Below the pieces are notes generated by a model, which searched no databases, was not told the origin of the DNA, and worked only from the letters and a program-made list of their open reading frames with translations. Below are positions 1-8,038 of a DNA stretch of 51,712 nucleotides, piece by piece (positions within the stretch are counted from its first letter, which is position 1; the number at the start of each line of letters is the position of its first letter). The translations under genes and the position numbers were made by a program. Source of the DNA: CAYRWR01 sp964537555. Its GTDB lineage: Bacteria; Spirochaetota; Brevinematia; Brevinematales; CAYRWR01. The DNA lies in contig CAZIAD010000024.1 of assembly GCA_964537555.1 (NCBI GenBank), positions 1-51,712 on the forward strand, read 5' to 3'.

Positions 1-37
1 GCACTACTCCAAACTTCATCAAAATTCTCTGTTTCAT
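1..37 (-). CDS. 5' end of an unknown gene leaving the left edge
   Basis: On the minus strand an AGGAGG ribosome binding site (complement of 45-50) stands seven bases before an ATG at 37-35. The frame stays open to the window edge and reads MKQRILMKFGVV. The near-perfect site and spacing are the only evidence, and twelve residues do not identify a product. If real, the gene is divergent from the diguanylate cyclase operon starting at 510, and the palindromes at 159-178 and 427-442 lie between the two. Confidence 0.5.
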   Translation of the reverse strand, partial: MKQRILMKFGVV

Positions 38-158
38 ACTCTTGCCTCCTTATACTTCTTCACATCTTTCTTTTTATCTCTCAGATTTCTCTCTATCTAA
101 ATAAGTCCTTCACTTTTTCCTCCTTCATCACCATAATATCTTTTACCTATACACTGTC

Positions 159-178
159 AATCACCCGATCGGGTGATT
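159..178. promoter_or_regulatory. Palindromic operator candidate, copy 1
   Basis: Perfect 20-base palindrome AATCACCCGATCGGGTGATT. Its inner 16 bases match copy 2 at 427-442 except for one central base. The perfect dyad and its repetition between two divergent genes suggest a dimeric regulator site. The TTTT after it could also make it a weak terminator, but no gene ends just upstream. The regulator is unknown. Confidence 0.5.
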
Positions 179-316
179 TTGTATTATTATATAAAAATAC
201 CTCTATTATGATTTTAGAAATTAACTATATTCATCATGGTAATATGGGTAAATAAAACACACATTACAATACTATAATTTGTTAGCATGTGTACTATTAG
301 ATGAATGAATCAATAC

Positions 317-346
317 TTGCATTATTTCCTGGGAAAGTGCTATAAC
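317..346 (+). promoter_or_regulatory. Candidate sigma-70 promoter for the 510-6265 operon
   Basis: TTGCAT at 317-322, an 18-base spacer, and TATAAC at 341-346. Transcription would start near 353, leaving a leader of about 155 bases that contains palindrome copy 2. A regulator bound there would block elongation downstream of the start. Assigned by eye. Confidence 0.4.
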
Positions 347-426
347 TTTGAATTATGAGCAGGAGTATTTACACAGAAATCTGGCAATCGCCCTTAGCAG
401 GCTAGAGAATACTGATTAAGTAAAAT

Positions 427-442
427 TCACCCGAACGGGTGA
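427..442. promoter_or_regulatory. Palindromic operator candidate, copy 2
   Basis: TCACCCGAACGGGTGA: the same seven-base arms as copy 1 with a different centre (AA instead of AT). It lies 67 bases upstream of the diguanylate cyclase start, probably in the transcribed leader. Confidence 0.5.
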
Positions 443-509
443 TTGTAAATTGAGAAATTTATTTTTATGATAACTCTTATATAACTAAAAAACGGGTGGT
501 GGCAAAAAG

Positions 510-1331
510 ATGTTAAAAGTACAATGTGATAACGATACTTTAAAACGGCAGTTTTTAGGGAATCCGGAATGGCTGGAAAGGATGTATTGTTCCAACGCTT
601 CTACACCGGAGACATCTTATAGCTATCTGTTCAGCCTTTTAGCCGACATTCAGTTTTCGGAAAGGGAAGCCGCGTTTCATTATCAACAGTTACGCAGACA
701 TATGGACAATCTTCATGTATACAGTGATGTGCCCATCAGCTTTAGAGCAATAGTATTGGATTATCTTATGAATGTGGCCAAGGTATTACGAAATCCGAAA
801 TTTGTCGAGGCACAGCGTTATGAAAGGGTGCTGGAAAGGTCAATTCACGACAGTAAGACGGGGTGTTTGAATATGGAGTATTTTCAGGAGTTGTTTCACA
901 CAGAGATAAAAAAAGCAGGGAGGCATAAATTTGCGCTCTCTGTGATGATGCTTGATCTGGATAACTTAAAGCTGATCAATGATAAATACGGACATCTGAA
1001 AGGAGATGAAGTATTAAGAAGCTTTGTGGAGATCATCGAAAAAAACATCCGTGAGGAAGATATCCTGGGAAGATTCGGGGGGGATGAGTTTATTCTGGTA
1101 TTGCCCCATACCCCTAAGGAAAATGTAAAGTTCTTATTTGAAAGGATGCAATTGGATGCGTATGCCTATTTCAGTCTGCATGAGGGGCTTGAATTTCCGT
1201 TTTCATTCTCCGCTGGGATATCGGTATTCCCGGAGGACGGCCTCTGTTGCAAACAACTGATACAGGCCGCGGATTTATCCTTGTATAGGGCAAAGAAAGA
1301 GGGTAAAAATCGGATTATCACAAATAAATAA
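510..1331 (+). CDS. Diguanylate cyclase (GGDEF)
   Basis: Makes the second messenger c-di-GMP from two GTP. The C-terminal half (about residues 114-273) is a GGDEF domain with an intact catalytic GGDEF at 190-194. An RxxD inhibitory site (REED, 181-184) lies at the normal distance upstream, so product feedback inhibition is likely. The first 110 residues are helical, have no membrane segment or signal peptide, and match no sensor domain I recognise. The start is the ATG after GGTGGTGG. It is the first gene of an operon otherwise made of partner-switching proteins, and the next gene begins 19 bases later. The N-terminal domain may be the surface on which those proteins act, as in the Pseudomonas HsbR-HsbA-HsbD system, where an anti-anti-sigma-like protein binds a cyclase. 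That link is inference. Confidence 0.9.
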   Translation: MLKVQCDNDTLKRQFLGNPEWLERMYCSNASTPETSYSYLFSLLADIQFSEREAAFHYQQLRRHMDNLHVYSDVPISFRAIVLDYLMNVAKVLRNPKFVEAQRYERVLERSIHDSKTGCLNMEYFQELFHTEIKKAGRHKFALSVMMLDLDNLKLINDKYGHLKGDEVLRSFVEIIEKNIREEDILGRFGGDEFILVLPHTPKENVKFLFERMQLDAYAYFSLHEGLEFPFSFSAGISVFPEDGLCCKQLIQAADLSLYRAKKEGKNRIITNK

Positions 1332-1350
1332 TGATTACAGGAGGCTTGTC

Positions 1351-1785
1351 TTGAGAAAAAAACACCTGCTGACCCTGGATCTTGTTCCTGAAAACATTTG
1401 TTTGATATCGGAATTGGTTGAATCTCTCAATCTTAAAAATCAAGTGTTAAAAAACAGGACCCTGCTGATCATGAATGAACTCTTTGAGGAACTGCTGTAT
1501 GCTGATCCAAAGGTTAATTATGTGACTTTCAGCCTGCTTCTGTCCGGTAAGAGTATCATGCAATCAGCATGCCTGCTGATGTATTACAAGACTCTGGAGT
1601 CTGAATTGTTTGTGTCCAATCCCCATACCAGAACCCTGTATTTTAATAAAAACAAGCATTATTACCAGAACCTGCGCTGGAAGATCATTTATCATTTAGC
1701 AGAGAATGTTCTTTATAAGTACTGCCATTCCTACTGCTCCATGAGTGTGTCGGTGAGGGTTGAGTTAAATAGCTTATTAGTATAG
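1351..1785 (+). CDS. Degenerate RsbW-like (HATPase) protein, tentative
   Basis: A 144-residue protein starting at TTG, supported by AGGAGG at 1339-1344. Residues about 36-50 (LLIMNELFEELL) resemble the N-box helix of anti-sigma-factor kinases of the GHKL fold. The rest of the length and pattern also suits that fold. The glycine-rich G1 and G2 ATP-lid motifs cannot be seen, so ATP binding is doubtful. It may be a non-catalytic relative that binds a STAS partner. It precedes two SpoIIE phosphatase genes, and the operon has a better-conserved kinase at 5650. The family assignment is weak; it could be an unrelated small alpha/beta protein. Confidence 0.4.
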   Translation: MRKKHLLTLDLVPENICLISELVESLNLKNQVLKNRTLLIMNELFEELLYADPKVNYVTFSLLLSGKSIMQSACLLMYYKTLESELFVSNPHTRTLYFNKNKHYYQNLRWKIIYHLAENVLYKYCHSYCSMSVSVRVELNSLLV

Positions 1786-1799
1786 GGGGGAGTATATGC

Positions 1800-3164
1800 A
1801 TGTATAGAGTTGCTAAAAATCTATTCTTCTGGACTGTGATTTCGGCCTTCGCGTTGATTTTAAGTCTCGGCAGTGTGTTCCTGATTGGTCCTTTACAGAA
1901 AATATACGGGGGAGTGCTGTTTGGACTGATTTTTCTCCTGAGCGGATACATCATGGCCCTGGTGATAAATAGCGGCAGACATTGGATGGAAAAAGTATTC
2001 AAAGGGCATGCCTACAATCAGTATTTGTATCAGGTGTTAGAGAGACTACGCTTATCATTTTCCGTGTCAGATTTTACCCATCTGATTCAAACAGTGCTGG
2101 AAGATGAAGCAAACTTTACAATCGCATGGTTACGGTCTCACAATGGAAATATCGTCTATCTGTCTGAAAACCGCAGGCTCAAAAACAGAGAGATGAAAAC
2201 AGTGTTTAGTAGATTTGCGGATAATGCGCCCGGATTATGGTTTCTGGATGGGAATTCGGAAATGACAAATCAATATTCCCTGGCAAAAGGGGTCATGATT
2301 AACAATTCTCATAGTATGCTTTTTCTTTTCTCCTGTTTTATCCCTGTTTTCGACAGGTATATATTTGAAGATATACATCGCGAGTTTGAATTATACTTAA
2401 ACCGGGTGGATATGATCGAAAAATTATTTCAACTCTCCTCTGTATCAAAAGAATGGATGCTTTTAGCAGAGACCCAAAAGTCTTTTTTACCCCTGGAATT
2501 GCCTGTGATCCACAATGTGGATATTAGTATTCATTATCAGGCACTGGTCAATGTAAGTGGCGACTATTATCAGGTAATAAAGATTGATCAAAACCGCTCA
2601 CTGATCATACTGGGGGATGTTTCAGGCAAGGGTTTATCAGCAGCACTGATAATGGGTATTATTTTAAACACCATAAGTATTGTACAGGATAAGTCTGATC
2701 TGCTGAGTCTGATAAATTATATTGACTATGCCATTAAAAATATGGATTTTCCAGGGAAATTCACTGCCGTACTCCTGGGATTGATTGATACGGATGATCA
2801 TTCAATGACTTACATTAACGCGGGAATACCTGAACCCTGCCTTATATCAAAATCAGGACTCCATTTTTTAAAATCAAATTGTCCGTTGGTGGGTATCATT
2901 GACCTGAATGAATTTCATGCAGATAAGGTGTTATTCTCTTCAAATGATGTGTTGGTCATTTGTTCAGATGGGGTGACGGAAGTTGAGAATGAAGAAAGGG
3001 TTCAGCTTTCTGATACTTTGATTTACAGAGAGGTATTACAAAATAGTATTCATAAAAGCGCGGACGAAACAAGAGATGATATCATCAACCTGGTTAATAC
3101 CTATGGTAAGAGTGAAACACTCAGGGATGATGTGACACTATTAGTAGCAAAAATGCGAGGTTGA
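1800..3164 (+). CDS. Membrane-anchored SpoIIE-type PP2C phosphatase
   Basis: A serine phosphatase of the SpoIIE/RsbU type, which would dephosphorylate a STAS antagonist protein. Two transmembrane segments (about residues 9-30 and 37-57) precede a roughly 150-residue region that may be a divergent sensor domain. The phosphatase domain covers about 225-454. The metal-binding acidic motifs are present: GDYY at 254-257, GDVSGKG at 272-278, SDG at 389-391 and RDDVTLL at 442-448. The ATG follows AGGGGGGAG at a good distance. Only one base separates it from the next gene, a second phosphatase of the same family with a different membrane region, so two signals may feed one switch. Confidence 0.88.
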   Translation: MYRVAKNLFFWTVISAFALILSLGSVFLIGPLQKIYGGVLFGLIFLLSGYIMALVINSGRHWMEKVFKGHAYNQYLYQVLERLRLSFSVSDFTHLIQTVLEDEANFTIAWLRSHNGNIVYLSENRRLKNREMKTVFSRFADNAPGLWFLDGNSEMTNQYSLAKGVMINNSHSMLFLFSCFIPVFDRYIFEDIHREFELYLNRVDMIEKLFQLSSVSKEWMLLAETQKSFLPLELPVIHNVDISIHYQALVNVSGDYYQVIKIDQNRSLIILGDVSGKGLSAALIMGIILNTISIVQDKSDLLSLINYIDYAIKNMDFPGKFTAVLLGLIDTDDHSMTYINAGIPEPCLISKSGLHFLKSNCPLVGIIDLNEFHADKVLFSSNDVLVICSDGVTEVENEERVQLSDTLIYREVLQNSIHKSADETRDDIINLVNTYGKSETLRDDVTLLVAKMRG

Positions 3165-3165
3165 T

Positions 3166-5298
3166 ATGTATGTAACATGGCTGACATATTTAGGTGGCTT
3201 TGTGGTTTTGGTCACAAGCCTTTTTTTGTTTTTTAAAGGCAGATTGTCAATTAACTCCAATTTAATAGCCATTTACTGCGTGAGTGGTTTTTTCACAGCA
3301 TTGTTTTTTGGATTGGGGTATGATCTGGGCAACCTCGGCTATCTCACTGCCTCCACCTGGATCATTCGACTGGCAGCCGCTTTTTCCTACTGCATGTTCC
3401 TTATGACGCTAAGGATTGGCATTACTTTCCCCTTTGAAGCCAAACGCCGGGTTCTGAATATTCTCTTTTTTATTATCTGGCTCATTATTGCGGGAGTCAT
3501 AGTGGCTACCGATCATTATTTAATCGGGATTGACCTGCAAAATGGCATTTTTCATAGAATAGAAGGGGACTGGTATCAGTATTTTTCTCTGATCGGGATC
3601 ACTATAGTCATTTCTGCAATAATAGTCATGTTAGGAAGAAGTAAAAAGTTTCCTAATCAGATCCATAAATTACAGATCACATTGGTCGTTATTGGCACAG
3701 CCATTTCTATGCTTATTACCTTTTTGTTTGCTATCATTCTACCTTCATTCTTCGGTATATACAACCTTTATCCCCTCTCCGGGTTTACGGGGGTCATCAT
3801 GGCTGGAAGCTTCTTTTATGCCATCATTACCTATAGAATGTTCGATATACAAACAGCAATTCATAAGACTGTTGTATTTATTGTCTTTTCCTCAATGATA
3901 GGTGTAATGGCAATGGGAGCCTACCTGGGAGGGGAGTTTCTGTTAGTGAACATCCCACTTATCATGAAAGTCACGGCCTATTTTATTGTATTTCTCATTT
4001 TGTTTGTGATTAGAGGAAGGATTCAGGATTATTTACGGAAGGTCTTTAAAAGAAAAATAGAATATCATGATGATCTGATTTCATCTCTCGATAAAATAGA
4101 TTTTAGCCAGGGAAAGCAGGAAGTAATCCTGAAGTTAAAAAGCATTATCCATGAAAATATCGGAACGTCGTTTCTGACCGTGATCGCGCAAAACAACGTG
4201 TCTCAACTGGAAGAAATATTTTCGTCAGACCCAAGCCGGAATTTTTATCTTGACAGTGATAACAGCATTTATAGCTTTCTTGTAACACATAATATTAATA
4301 TAGTGATGGAATCAGAAATACATACAGACCAAAGACTAAAAAAACACCGTACTGAATTCATTACACTATTCCATAGATTAAATATTCAGGTGTTGATAGT
4401 CTTTAAGGAAAGCAACCAGATAATCGGCATGATGGGCCTGGGGCCTAAAGAAAGCACGAAAGAGTATAACTCATATGACTACCAAACCCTGTCCATGTGC
4501 TTCAATAAATTATTTGTAGTCATGTACTTTATCAGAAACATCAATAAACAATCTATTGTGACGACGGTTGAAAAGGAATTAGAATTCAGTGAACAGATTA
4601 TTCAATCTATACTAAAAAATATTGAGAAGATAGATTCAGAGAAAATCGAATGCTATTCGATAAACCGATTTACTACAGGCCTGGGTGGAGATTTCTTTGA
4701 TATCATTAAACTTAGTGAATTTAAAAGCCTGATAGTAGTAGGAGATATAGCGGGTAAAGGCATCAATGCCAGCATGTCAATGGTTATATTAAAATCCATT
4801 ATACGGACTATGATAAAGGAGACACCTGACTTTAAGGCCCTGGTGGCAAGGATCAATCTGTTTATAAAAACCAATCTGCCGCGCGGGACTTTTTTTGCAG
4901 GAATATTCCTTATCTATGATTCCCGTCAGGATATAATATATTTTATCAATTGTGGTATACCATTGGTGCTTTTCAAAAACGAAAACAATACTGTGTCTGA
5001 AGTGCAAGGCAAAGGGCGAGTGCTGGGTTTTAAAAAGGAGTATGAAGAGTATATCCAAATCAGAAAAATCATTATGAAAAAGGGGGATTGCATGGTAATC
5101 ACTACAGACGGGATTCTGGAATCAGAATCCATTGCCGGAGAGCCTTACGGGAAAAAAAGAATAATGGAATTTATGGAGAATAATACAGGAAATCAGGTGG
5201 ATGCCATGGTAGATAGTTTGTATCAATCATTTTATGATTTTATCGGAGGATTAATAAAGGATGATATCACCCTGGTGGGGATAAAGTATAAATTATAG
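3166..5298 (+). CDS. Multi-pass membrane sensor with SpoIIE-type phosphatase
   Basis: The first 285 or so residues contain seven to nine hydrophobic segments. They resemble the seven-helix N-terminal sensor of some histidine kinases, including a typical MFDIQTAIHKT-like stretch after the last loop. A region of about residues 300-470 has the length and pattern of a GAF domain. The C-terminal PP2C domain (about 480-710) retains GGDFF near 507, GDIAGKG near 526, TDG near 647 and KDDITL near 697. It would dephosphorylate the STAS protein encoded 13 bases downstream. The ATG lies one base after the preceding stop, so translation is probably coupled. The signal is not known; a lipid-phase or small-molecule input is possible. 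Confidence 0.85.
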   Translation: MYVTWLTYLGGFVVLVTSLFLFFKGRLSINSNLIAIYCVSGFFTALFFGLGYDLGNLGYLTASTWIIRLAAAFSYCMFLMTLRIGITFPFEAKRRVLNILFFIIWLIIAGVIVATDHYLIGIDLQNGIFHRIEGDWYQYFSLIGITIVISAIIVMLGRSKKFPNQIHKLQITLVVIGTAISMLITFLFAIILPSFFGIYNLYPLSGFTGVIMAGSFFYAIITYRMFDIQTAIHKTVVFIVFSSMIGVMAMGAYLGGEFLLVNIPLIMKVTAYFIVFLILFVIRGRIQDYLRKVFKRKIEYHDDLISSLDKIDFSQGKQEVILKLKSIIHENIGTSFLTVIAQNNVSQLEEIFSSDPSRNFYLDSDNSIYSFLVTHNINIVMESEIHTDQRLKKHRTEFITLFHRLNIQVLIVFKESNQIIGMMGLGPKESTKEYNSYDYQTLSMCFNKLFVVMYFIRNINKQSIVTTVEKELEFSEQIIQSILKNIEKIDSEKIECYSINRFTTGLGGDFFDIIKLSEFKSLIVVGDIAGKGINASMSMVILKSIIRTMIKETPDFKALVARINLFIKTNLPRGTFFAGIFLIYDSRQDIIYFINCGIPLVLFKNENNTVSEVQGKGRVLGFKKEYEEYIQIRKIIMKKGDCMVITTDGILESESIAGEPYGKKRIMEFMENNTGNQVDAMVDSLYQSFYDFIGGLIKDDITLVGIKYKL

Positions 5299-5311
5299 TG
5301 AGGAGATATAC

Positions 5312-5635
5312 ATGGATCAATTGCAATTCAAGGAAGTTCAATCAAATGGGAATGTCATACTGGAGATGAAAGGAAGCCTGAATTCTTACACATATTCGGA
5401 TTTTCAGGACAAAGTGTACAGCATGATCGAGAAGAATAATGTGATCTTAGATATGAACTGCATAGAAAACCTCTCATCAGCAGGCTTAGGAGTACTGATG
5501 TCAGCTATGGAAATGGGTGAGGAATGGCGGCATAATTTATACATCCTAAATCCCTCTTCTATAGTAAGAATGGCGATAGAATCTACTGGATATGAAGATA
5601 TGTTTAATTTCATCTCTTCTCAAAGTGAATTATAA
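5312..5635 (+). CDS. STAS-domain anti-sigma factor antagonist (RsbV/SpoIIAA-like)
   Basis: A 107-residue single-domain STAS protein. The phosphorylation loop has Ser55-Ser56 followed by AGLGVL, the usual context of the serine that a partner kinase phosphorylates and a SpoIIE phosphatase restores. Unphosphorylated protein would bind the kinase and free its target. It sits between the two phosphatases and the RsbW-like kinase (5650), which gives the standard order of a partner-switching module. The ribosome binding site is GAGGAG (5299-5304). Confidence 0.88.
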   Translation: MDQLQFKEVQSNGNVILEMKGSLNSYTYSDFQDKVYSMIEKNNVILDMNCIENLSSAGLGVLMSAMEMGEEWRHNLYILNPSSIVRMAIESTGYEDMFNFISSQSEL

Positions 5636-5649
5636 CCTGTATTTTTATT

Positions 5650-6042
5650 ATGAATAATCTTACATTAATTGTAAAACATTCCCCGGATGCTATTTTTGAA
5701 GTGGAAAGTTTTATCACTGGAATAGAGACTATCTCTGTAGTAAATAAAAATAAGCTCCTTATAATCTGTTCGGAAGTATTTGAAAATATTATTTTCCATT
5801 CTACAAAACCGGGAGCTTATGTACACATCAGAATATATCGGAATCGGGAAATATCTGTATTATTTGCGTTCAGATCCAGAAACTTTAATCTTTTGGTCTC
5901 CAACGAAAGGTGCAGAGAAATCTATTATGACCATAATCAAAAGCGATATCGGGGTATGGGTGTTAGAATGTGTAGTAATCTTTCTCTGTCAATGCAATAC
6001 CGTATCACCAAGAAATATAATGCAATCGTAGTAAGAATTTAG
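5650..6042 (+). CDS. RsbW-like serine kinase / anti-sigma factor
   Basis: A 130-residue GHKL-fold ATPase. The N-box is visible as SEVFENIIFHS (E42 and N46), and a G-box as RGMGVRMC at 101-108. The family phosphorylates a STAS antagonist and sequesters a target, classically a sigma factor. No sigma factor is encoded nearby, so the target is unlinked or is not a sigma factor. The start lacks a clear ribosome binding site. Translation is probably coupled to the STAS gene ending 14 bases upstream. The D-x-G-x-G ATP-binding motif is not obvious, so the domain is divergent. Confidence 0.75.
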   Translation: MNNLTLIVKHSPDAIFEVESFITGIETISVVNKNKLLIICSEVFENIIFHSTKPGAYVHIRIYRNREISVLFAFRSRNFNLLVSNERCREIYYDHNQKRYRGMGVRMCSNLSLSMQYRITKKYNAIVVRI

Positions 6043-6079
6043 AAAACATATTTTTAATATGGTTAAAAAGGAATAGTGA

Positions 6080-6265
6080 ATGAAATCTAAAAAACTCCAG
6101 GTGGGAGATGTAATACGGCTTAAAAGCGGAGGCCCTTTAATGGTAGTAGAAGGGGTGATTGGTGAGAAATCCTCACCGGCGGAATTAAAGGAAATCTCGT
6201 ATTATTCAGGGTTTAAATTAGTGTTGTTAGATGATTCCAAAGTAAATACAATATCAACAATTTAA
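6080..6265 (+). CDS. Small YodC-like protein (DUF2158)
   Basis: A 61-residue protein with GDVIRLKSGGPLMVVEG near the N-terminus, the signature of the uncharacterised YodC/DUF2158 family. These are small beta-rich proteins, often of similar length. It lies 37 bases after the RsbW-like gene on the same strand and is probably the last gene of the signalling operon. Its role is unknown. Its presence in a partner-switching operon is unusual. Confidence 0.7.
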   Translation: MKSKKLQVGDVIRLKSGGPLMVVEGVIGEKSSPAELKEISYYSGFKLVLLDDSKVNTISTI

Positions 6266-6275
6266 GTCATGCATA

Positions 6276-6295
6276 GTCCGCCACGGACGGCGGAC
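6276..6295 (+). terminator. Hairpin after the partner-switching operon
   Basis: GTCCGCC, a six-base loop, then GGCGGAC: a perfect GC-rich stem eleven bases after the stop of the YodC-like gene. No T-run follows, so it is at most a weak intrinsic terminator or a 3' end stabiliser. Confidence 0.35.
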
Positions 6296-6371
6296 CCATG
6301 GGGCGGGTCAAACCAATCAAGATTTGTCATTCCCAAGTTGGCACCTGCACTCGGCCTGGCATATAACTACC

Positions 6372-6397
6372 GCTACACGAACCATGTTTCGTGTAGC
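6372..6397. repeat. Perfect 10-bp inverted repeat
   Basis: GCTACACGAA, loop CCATGT, TTCGTGTAGC. It is a strong stem without a T-run on either strand. It could be a palindromic intergenic element, a regulator site or part of an RNA. No second copy was seen in the window. Confidence 0.5.
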
Positions 6398-6853
6398 CAA
6401 GCACTACTGAGCTATTATAGTTCATGTTGTGTTTAATATCAAAAATGATGTTAAAACTGGCCCGGGTTTGTAAAGATTATTCTAAAAGTAACAATACTGT
6501 CATACAGGTATCTCACATGGCTGTCAGAAACTGCGTCTGTACTAATAAGTCACACAGTAAATAGGGGCCGGAGGCATTAGCAGGGACGGCAATGGATGGT
6601 CTGGAAGGTGGGGAGCATAGTAGAGAGTACAGATACGGGCATTAGGCTGGCATCCGGGTGTGAGGAGTATTCCGCACCGGGGCACTCAGTCCGGGCAGGT
6701 GCACAAATGATGGATGCGAATAAGGGGGGATAATGACAGCAGGGGCCAGTGTCCGCATAGAGGGAAAATGTCTGAGGGAATGGGCCGGGTGCCAGGGGGC
6801 AGTCGGTTTGAATTTATCAAAGAGATAGTTACTGTCAGGGGCTGTAGCCTCTA

Positions 6854-6889
6854 TAAAAAAATCCCCTTTCGCCATGAACGAAAGGGGAT
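6854..6889 (-). terminator. Intrinsic terminator of the dehydrogenase gene
   Basis: Read on the minus strand, an 11-bp perfect stem (ATCCCCTTTCG with CGAAAGGGGAT, seven-base loop) is followed by TTTTTTA. It lies about 20 bases past the stop of the gene at 6909-7979. Confidence 0.88.
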
Positions 6890-6908
6890 GGATAGTTAAG
6901 AGTATAGC

Positions 6909-7979
6909 TTAGAGATTGGAAGCTACCAGATCACCTACTTCGGTAGTGGTATAGCCCATTCTGCCGGCTGACATGGATTCCATCTTCTGGCAGGCTGCGG
7001 AAACAGACTTCTGTACGGCTGCCGCCGCTTCCATCTCGCCCAGCTCTTCCAGGATCATACGACCGGCTTCGATAGCTGCCAGAGGGTTGATCTTATTCTG
7101 GCCGGTGTACTTGGGAGCCGAACCACCGATAGGCTCAAACATGGAGACGCCTTCGGGGTTGATATTACCGCCGGCTGCGATACCCATACCACCCTGTACC
7201 ATAGCCCCCAGGTCGGTGATGATATCGCCGAACAGGTTCTCGGTCACGACCACGTCAAACCACTCAGGGTTCTTGACAAACCACATAGTGGTGGCATCTA
7301 CGTGCGCATAGTCACGCTTGATGTCTTTGTAGTGCTTCTCCCCCATTTCATTGAAAGCACGGAACCAGAGGTCTCCGCAGTAGGTCAGCACATTGGTCTT
7401 GTGTACCAGGTGCAGGGGCTTTTCAGCGTATTTCTTGTCTTTTTTGTTTCTCTTCTGCTTGTATTCAAAAGCGTACTTTACACATCTGTCTACTGTAAAA
7501 CGGTCGTAGATCATCTCCTGTGAGGCGATCTCACCGCTGGTCCCTACCCGGGTCACACCGCCGTGTCCGGTATAGATACCGCCGCTGTTCTCACGGATGA
7601 CTGTAAAGTCTACCTCAGCCGGGCCTTTGCCCTTGATGGGGGTCTCCACTCCGGGATAGAGCTTGCAGGGGCGCAGGTTGATATACTGGTCCAGGGCAAA
7701 TCTCAGCCTAAGGAGCAGGCCTTTTTCCAGGATACCGGGCTTTACATCGGGGTGGCCGATAGCGCCCAGAAAGATAGCATCATACTGGCGTAACTCATTT
7801 ATTTCCGCATCATCGATGATCTTGCCGGTGGAGAGGTATCTGTCTCCCCCGAAATCATATTCCTGAAAATCAAATCCGATATTAAACTGGGCAGCAGCCG
7901 CATTGAGGACCTTAAGTCCTTCTTTTACTACTTCGGGACCGGTACCGTCTCCGCCGATCACAGCGATCTTGTAAGCCAT
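6909..7979 (-). CDS. leuB: 3-isopropylmalate dehydrogenase-type enzyme
   Basis: A 356-residue NAD-dependent beta-hydroxyacid oxidative decarboxylase. Motifs include GGDGTGPEV at the N-terminus, the arginine-rich LRFALDQYINLRP loop, the VIRENSGGIYTG stretch and ENLFGDIITDLGA before the cofactor-binding EPIGGSAP. The LRFALDQYINLRP form resembles the 3-isopropylmalate dehydrogenases of actinobacterial type, and tartrate/malate dehydrogenases are close relatives. LeuB is therefore the best guess and not certain. No other leucine gene is nearby. An AGGAG ribosome binding site precedes the ATG. A TATAAT-like -10 (complement of 8008-8013) lies about 30 bases upstream, with no clear -35. A strong terminator follows, so it is probably transcribed alone. 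Confidence 0.8.
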   Translation of the reverse strand: MAYKIAVIGGDGTGPEVVKEGLKVLNAAAAQFNIGFDFQEYDFGGDRYLSTGKIIDDAEINELRQYDAIFLGAIGHPDVKPGILEKGLLLRLRFALDQYINLRPCKLYPGVETPIKGKGPAEVDFTVIRENSGGIYTGHGGVTRVGTSGEIASQEMIYDRFTVDRCVKYAFEYKQKRNKKDKKYAEKPLHLVHKTNVLTYCGDLWFRAFNEMGEKHYKDIKRDYAHVDATTMWFVKNPEWFDVVVTENLFGDIITDLGAMVQGGMGIAAGGNINPEGVSMFEPIGGSAPKYTGQNKINPLAAIEAGRMILEELGEMEAAAAVQKSVSAACQKMESMSAGRMGYTTTEVGDLVASNL

Positions 7980-8038
7980 GTGTTCTCCTCATAAAATGAT
8001 GTCTGTTATTATAGTATATTCAGGCAAAAATGGGAAAT

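Larger units (their letters stand above)
51..509. other. Divergent intergenic region
   Basis: About 460 AT-rich bases without a supported gene. The first 150 are strongly pyrimidine-rich on the plus strand, as expected of a purine-rich minus-strand leader. The region holds two related palindromes and one sigma-70-like promoter, listed separately. A half-copy of the palindrome arm (CGGGTG, 493-498) overlaps the ribosome binding site of the gene at 510. Confidence 0.6.
6266..6853. other. Gene-free spacer between converging units
   Basis: About 590 bases with no open frame that I accept. The first 140 contain two perfect hairpins (listed separately). The remainder, about 6540-6840, is rich in G on the plus strand and has no recognised RNA or repeat. 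Short open frames here have no ribosome binding site or family resemblance. It may be remnant sequence. Confidence 0.5.

Noticed and set aside
159..180. Palindrome copy 1 as a simple terminator
   Set aside because: A TTTT follows, but no gene ends upstream and the second copy at 427-442 has no T-run, so an operator explains both better.
6339..6344. TGGCAC as a sigma-54 promoter element
   Set aside because: The required TTGC five bases downstream is absent (CTCG instead), and no gene starts nearby.
6642..6899. Short open frames on both strands in the 6266-6908 gap
   Set aside because: They overlap each other and the dehydrogenase terminator, and lack ribosome binding sites and recognisable composition.
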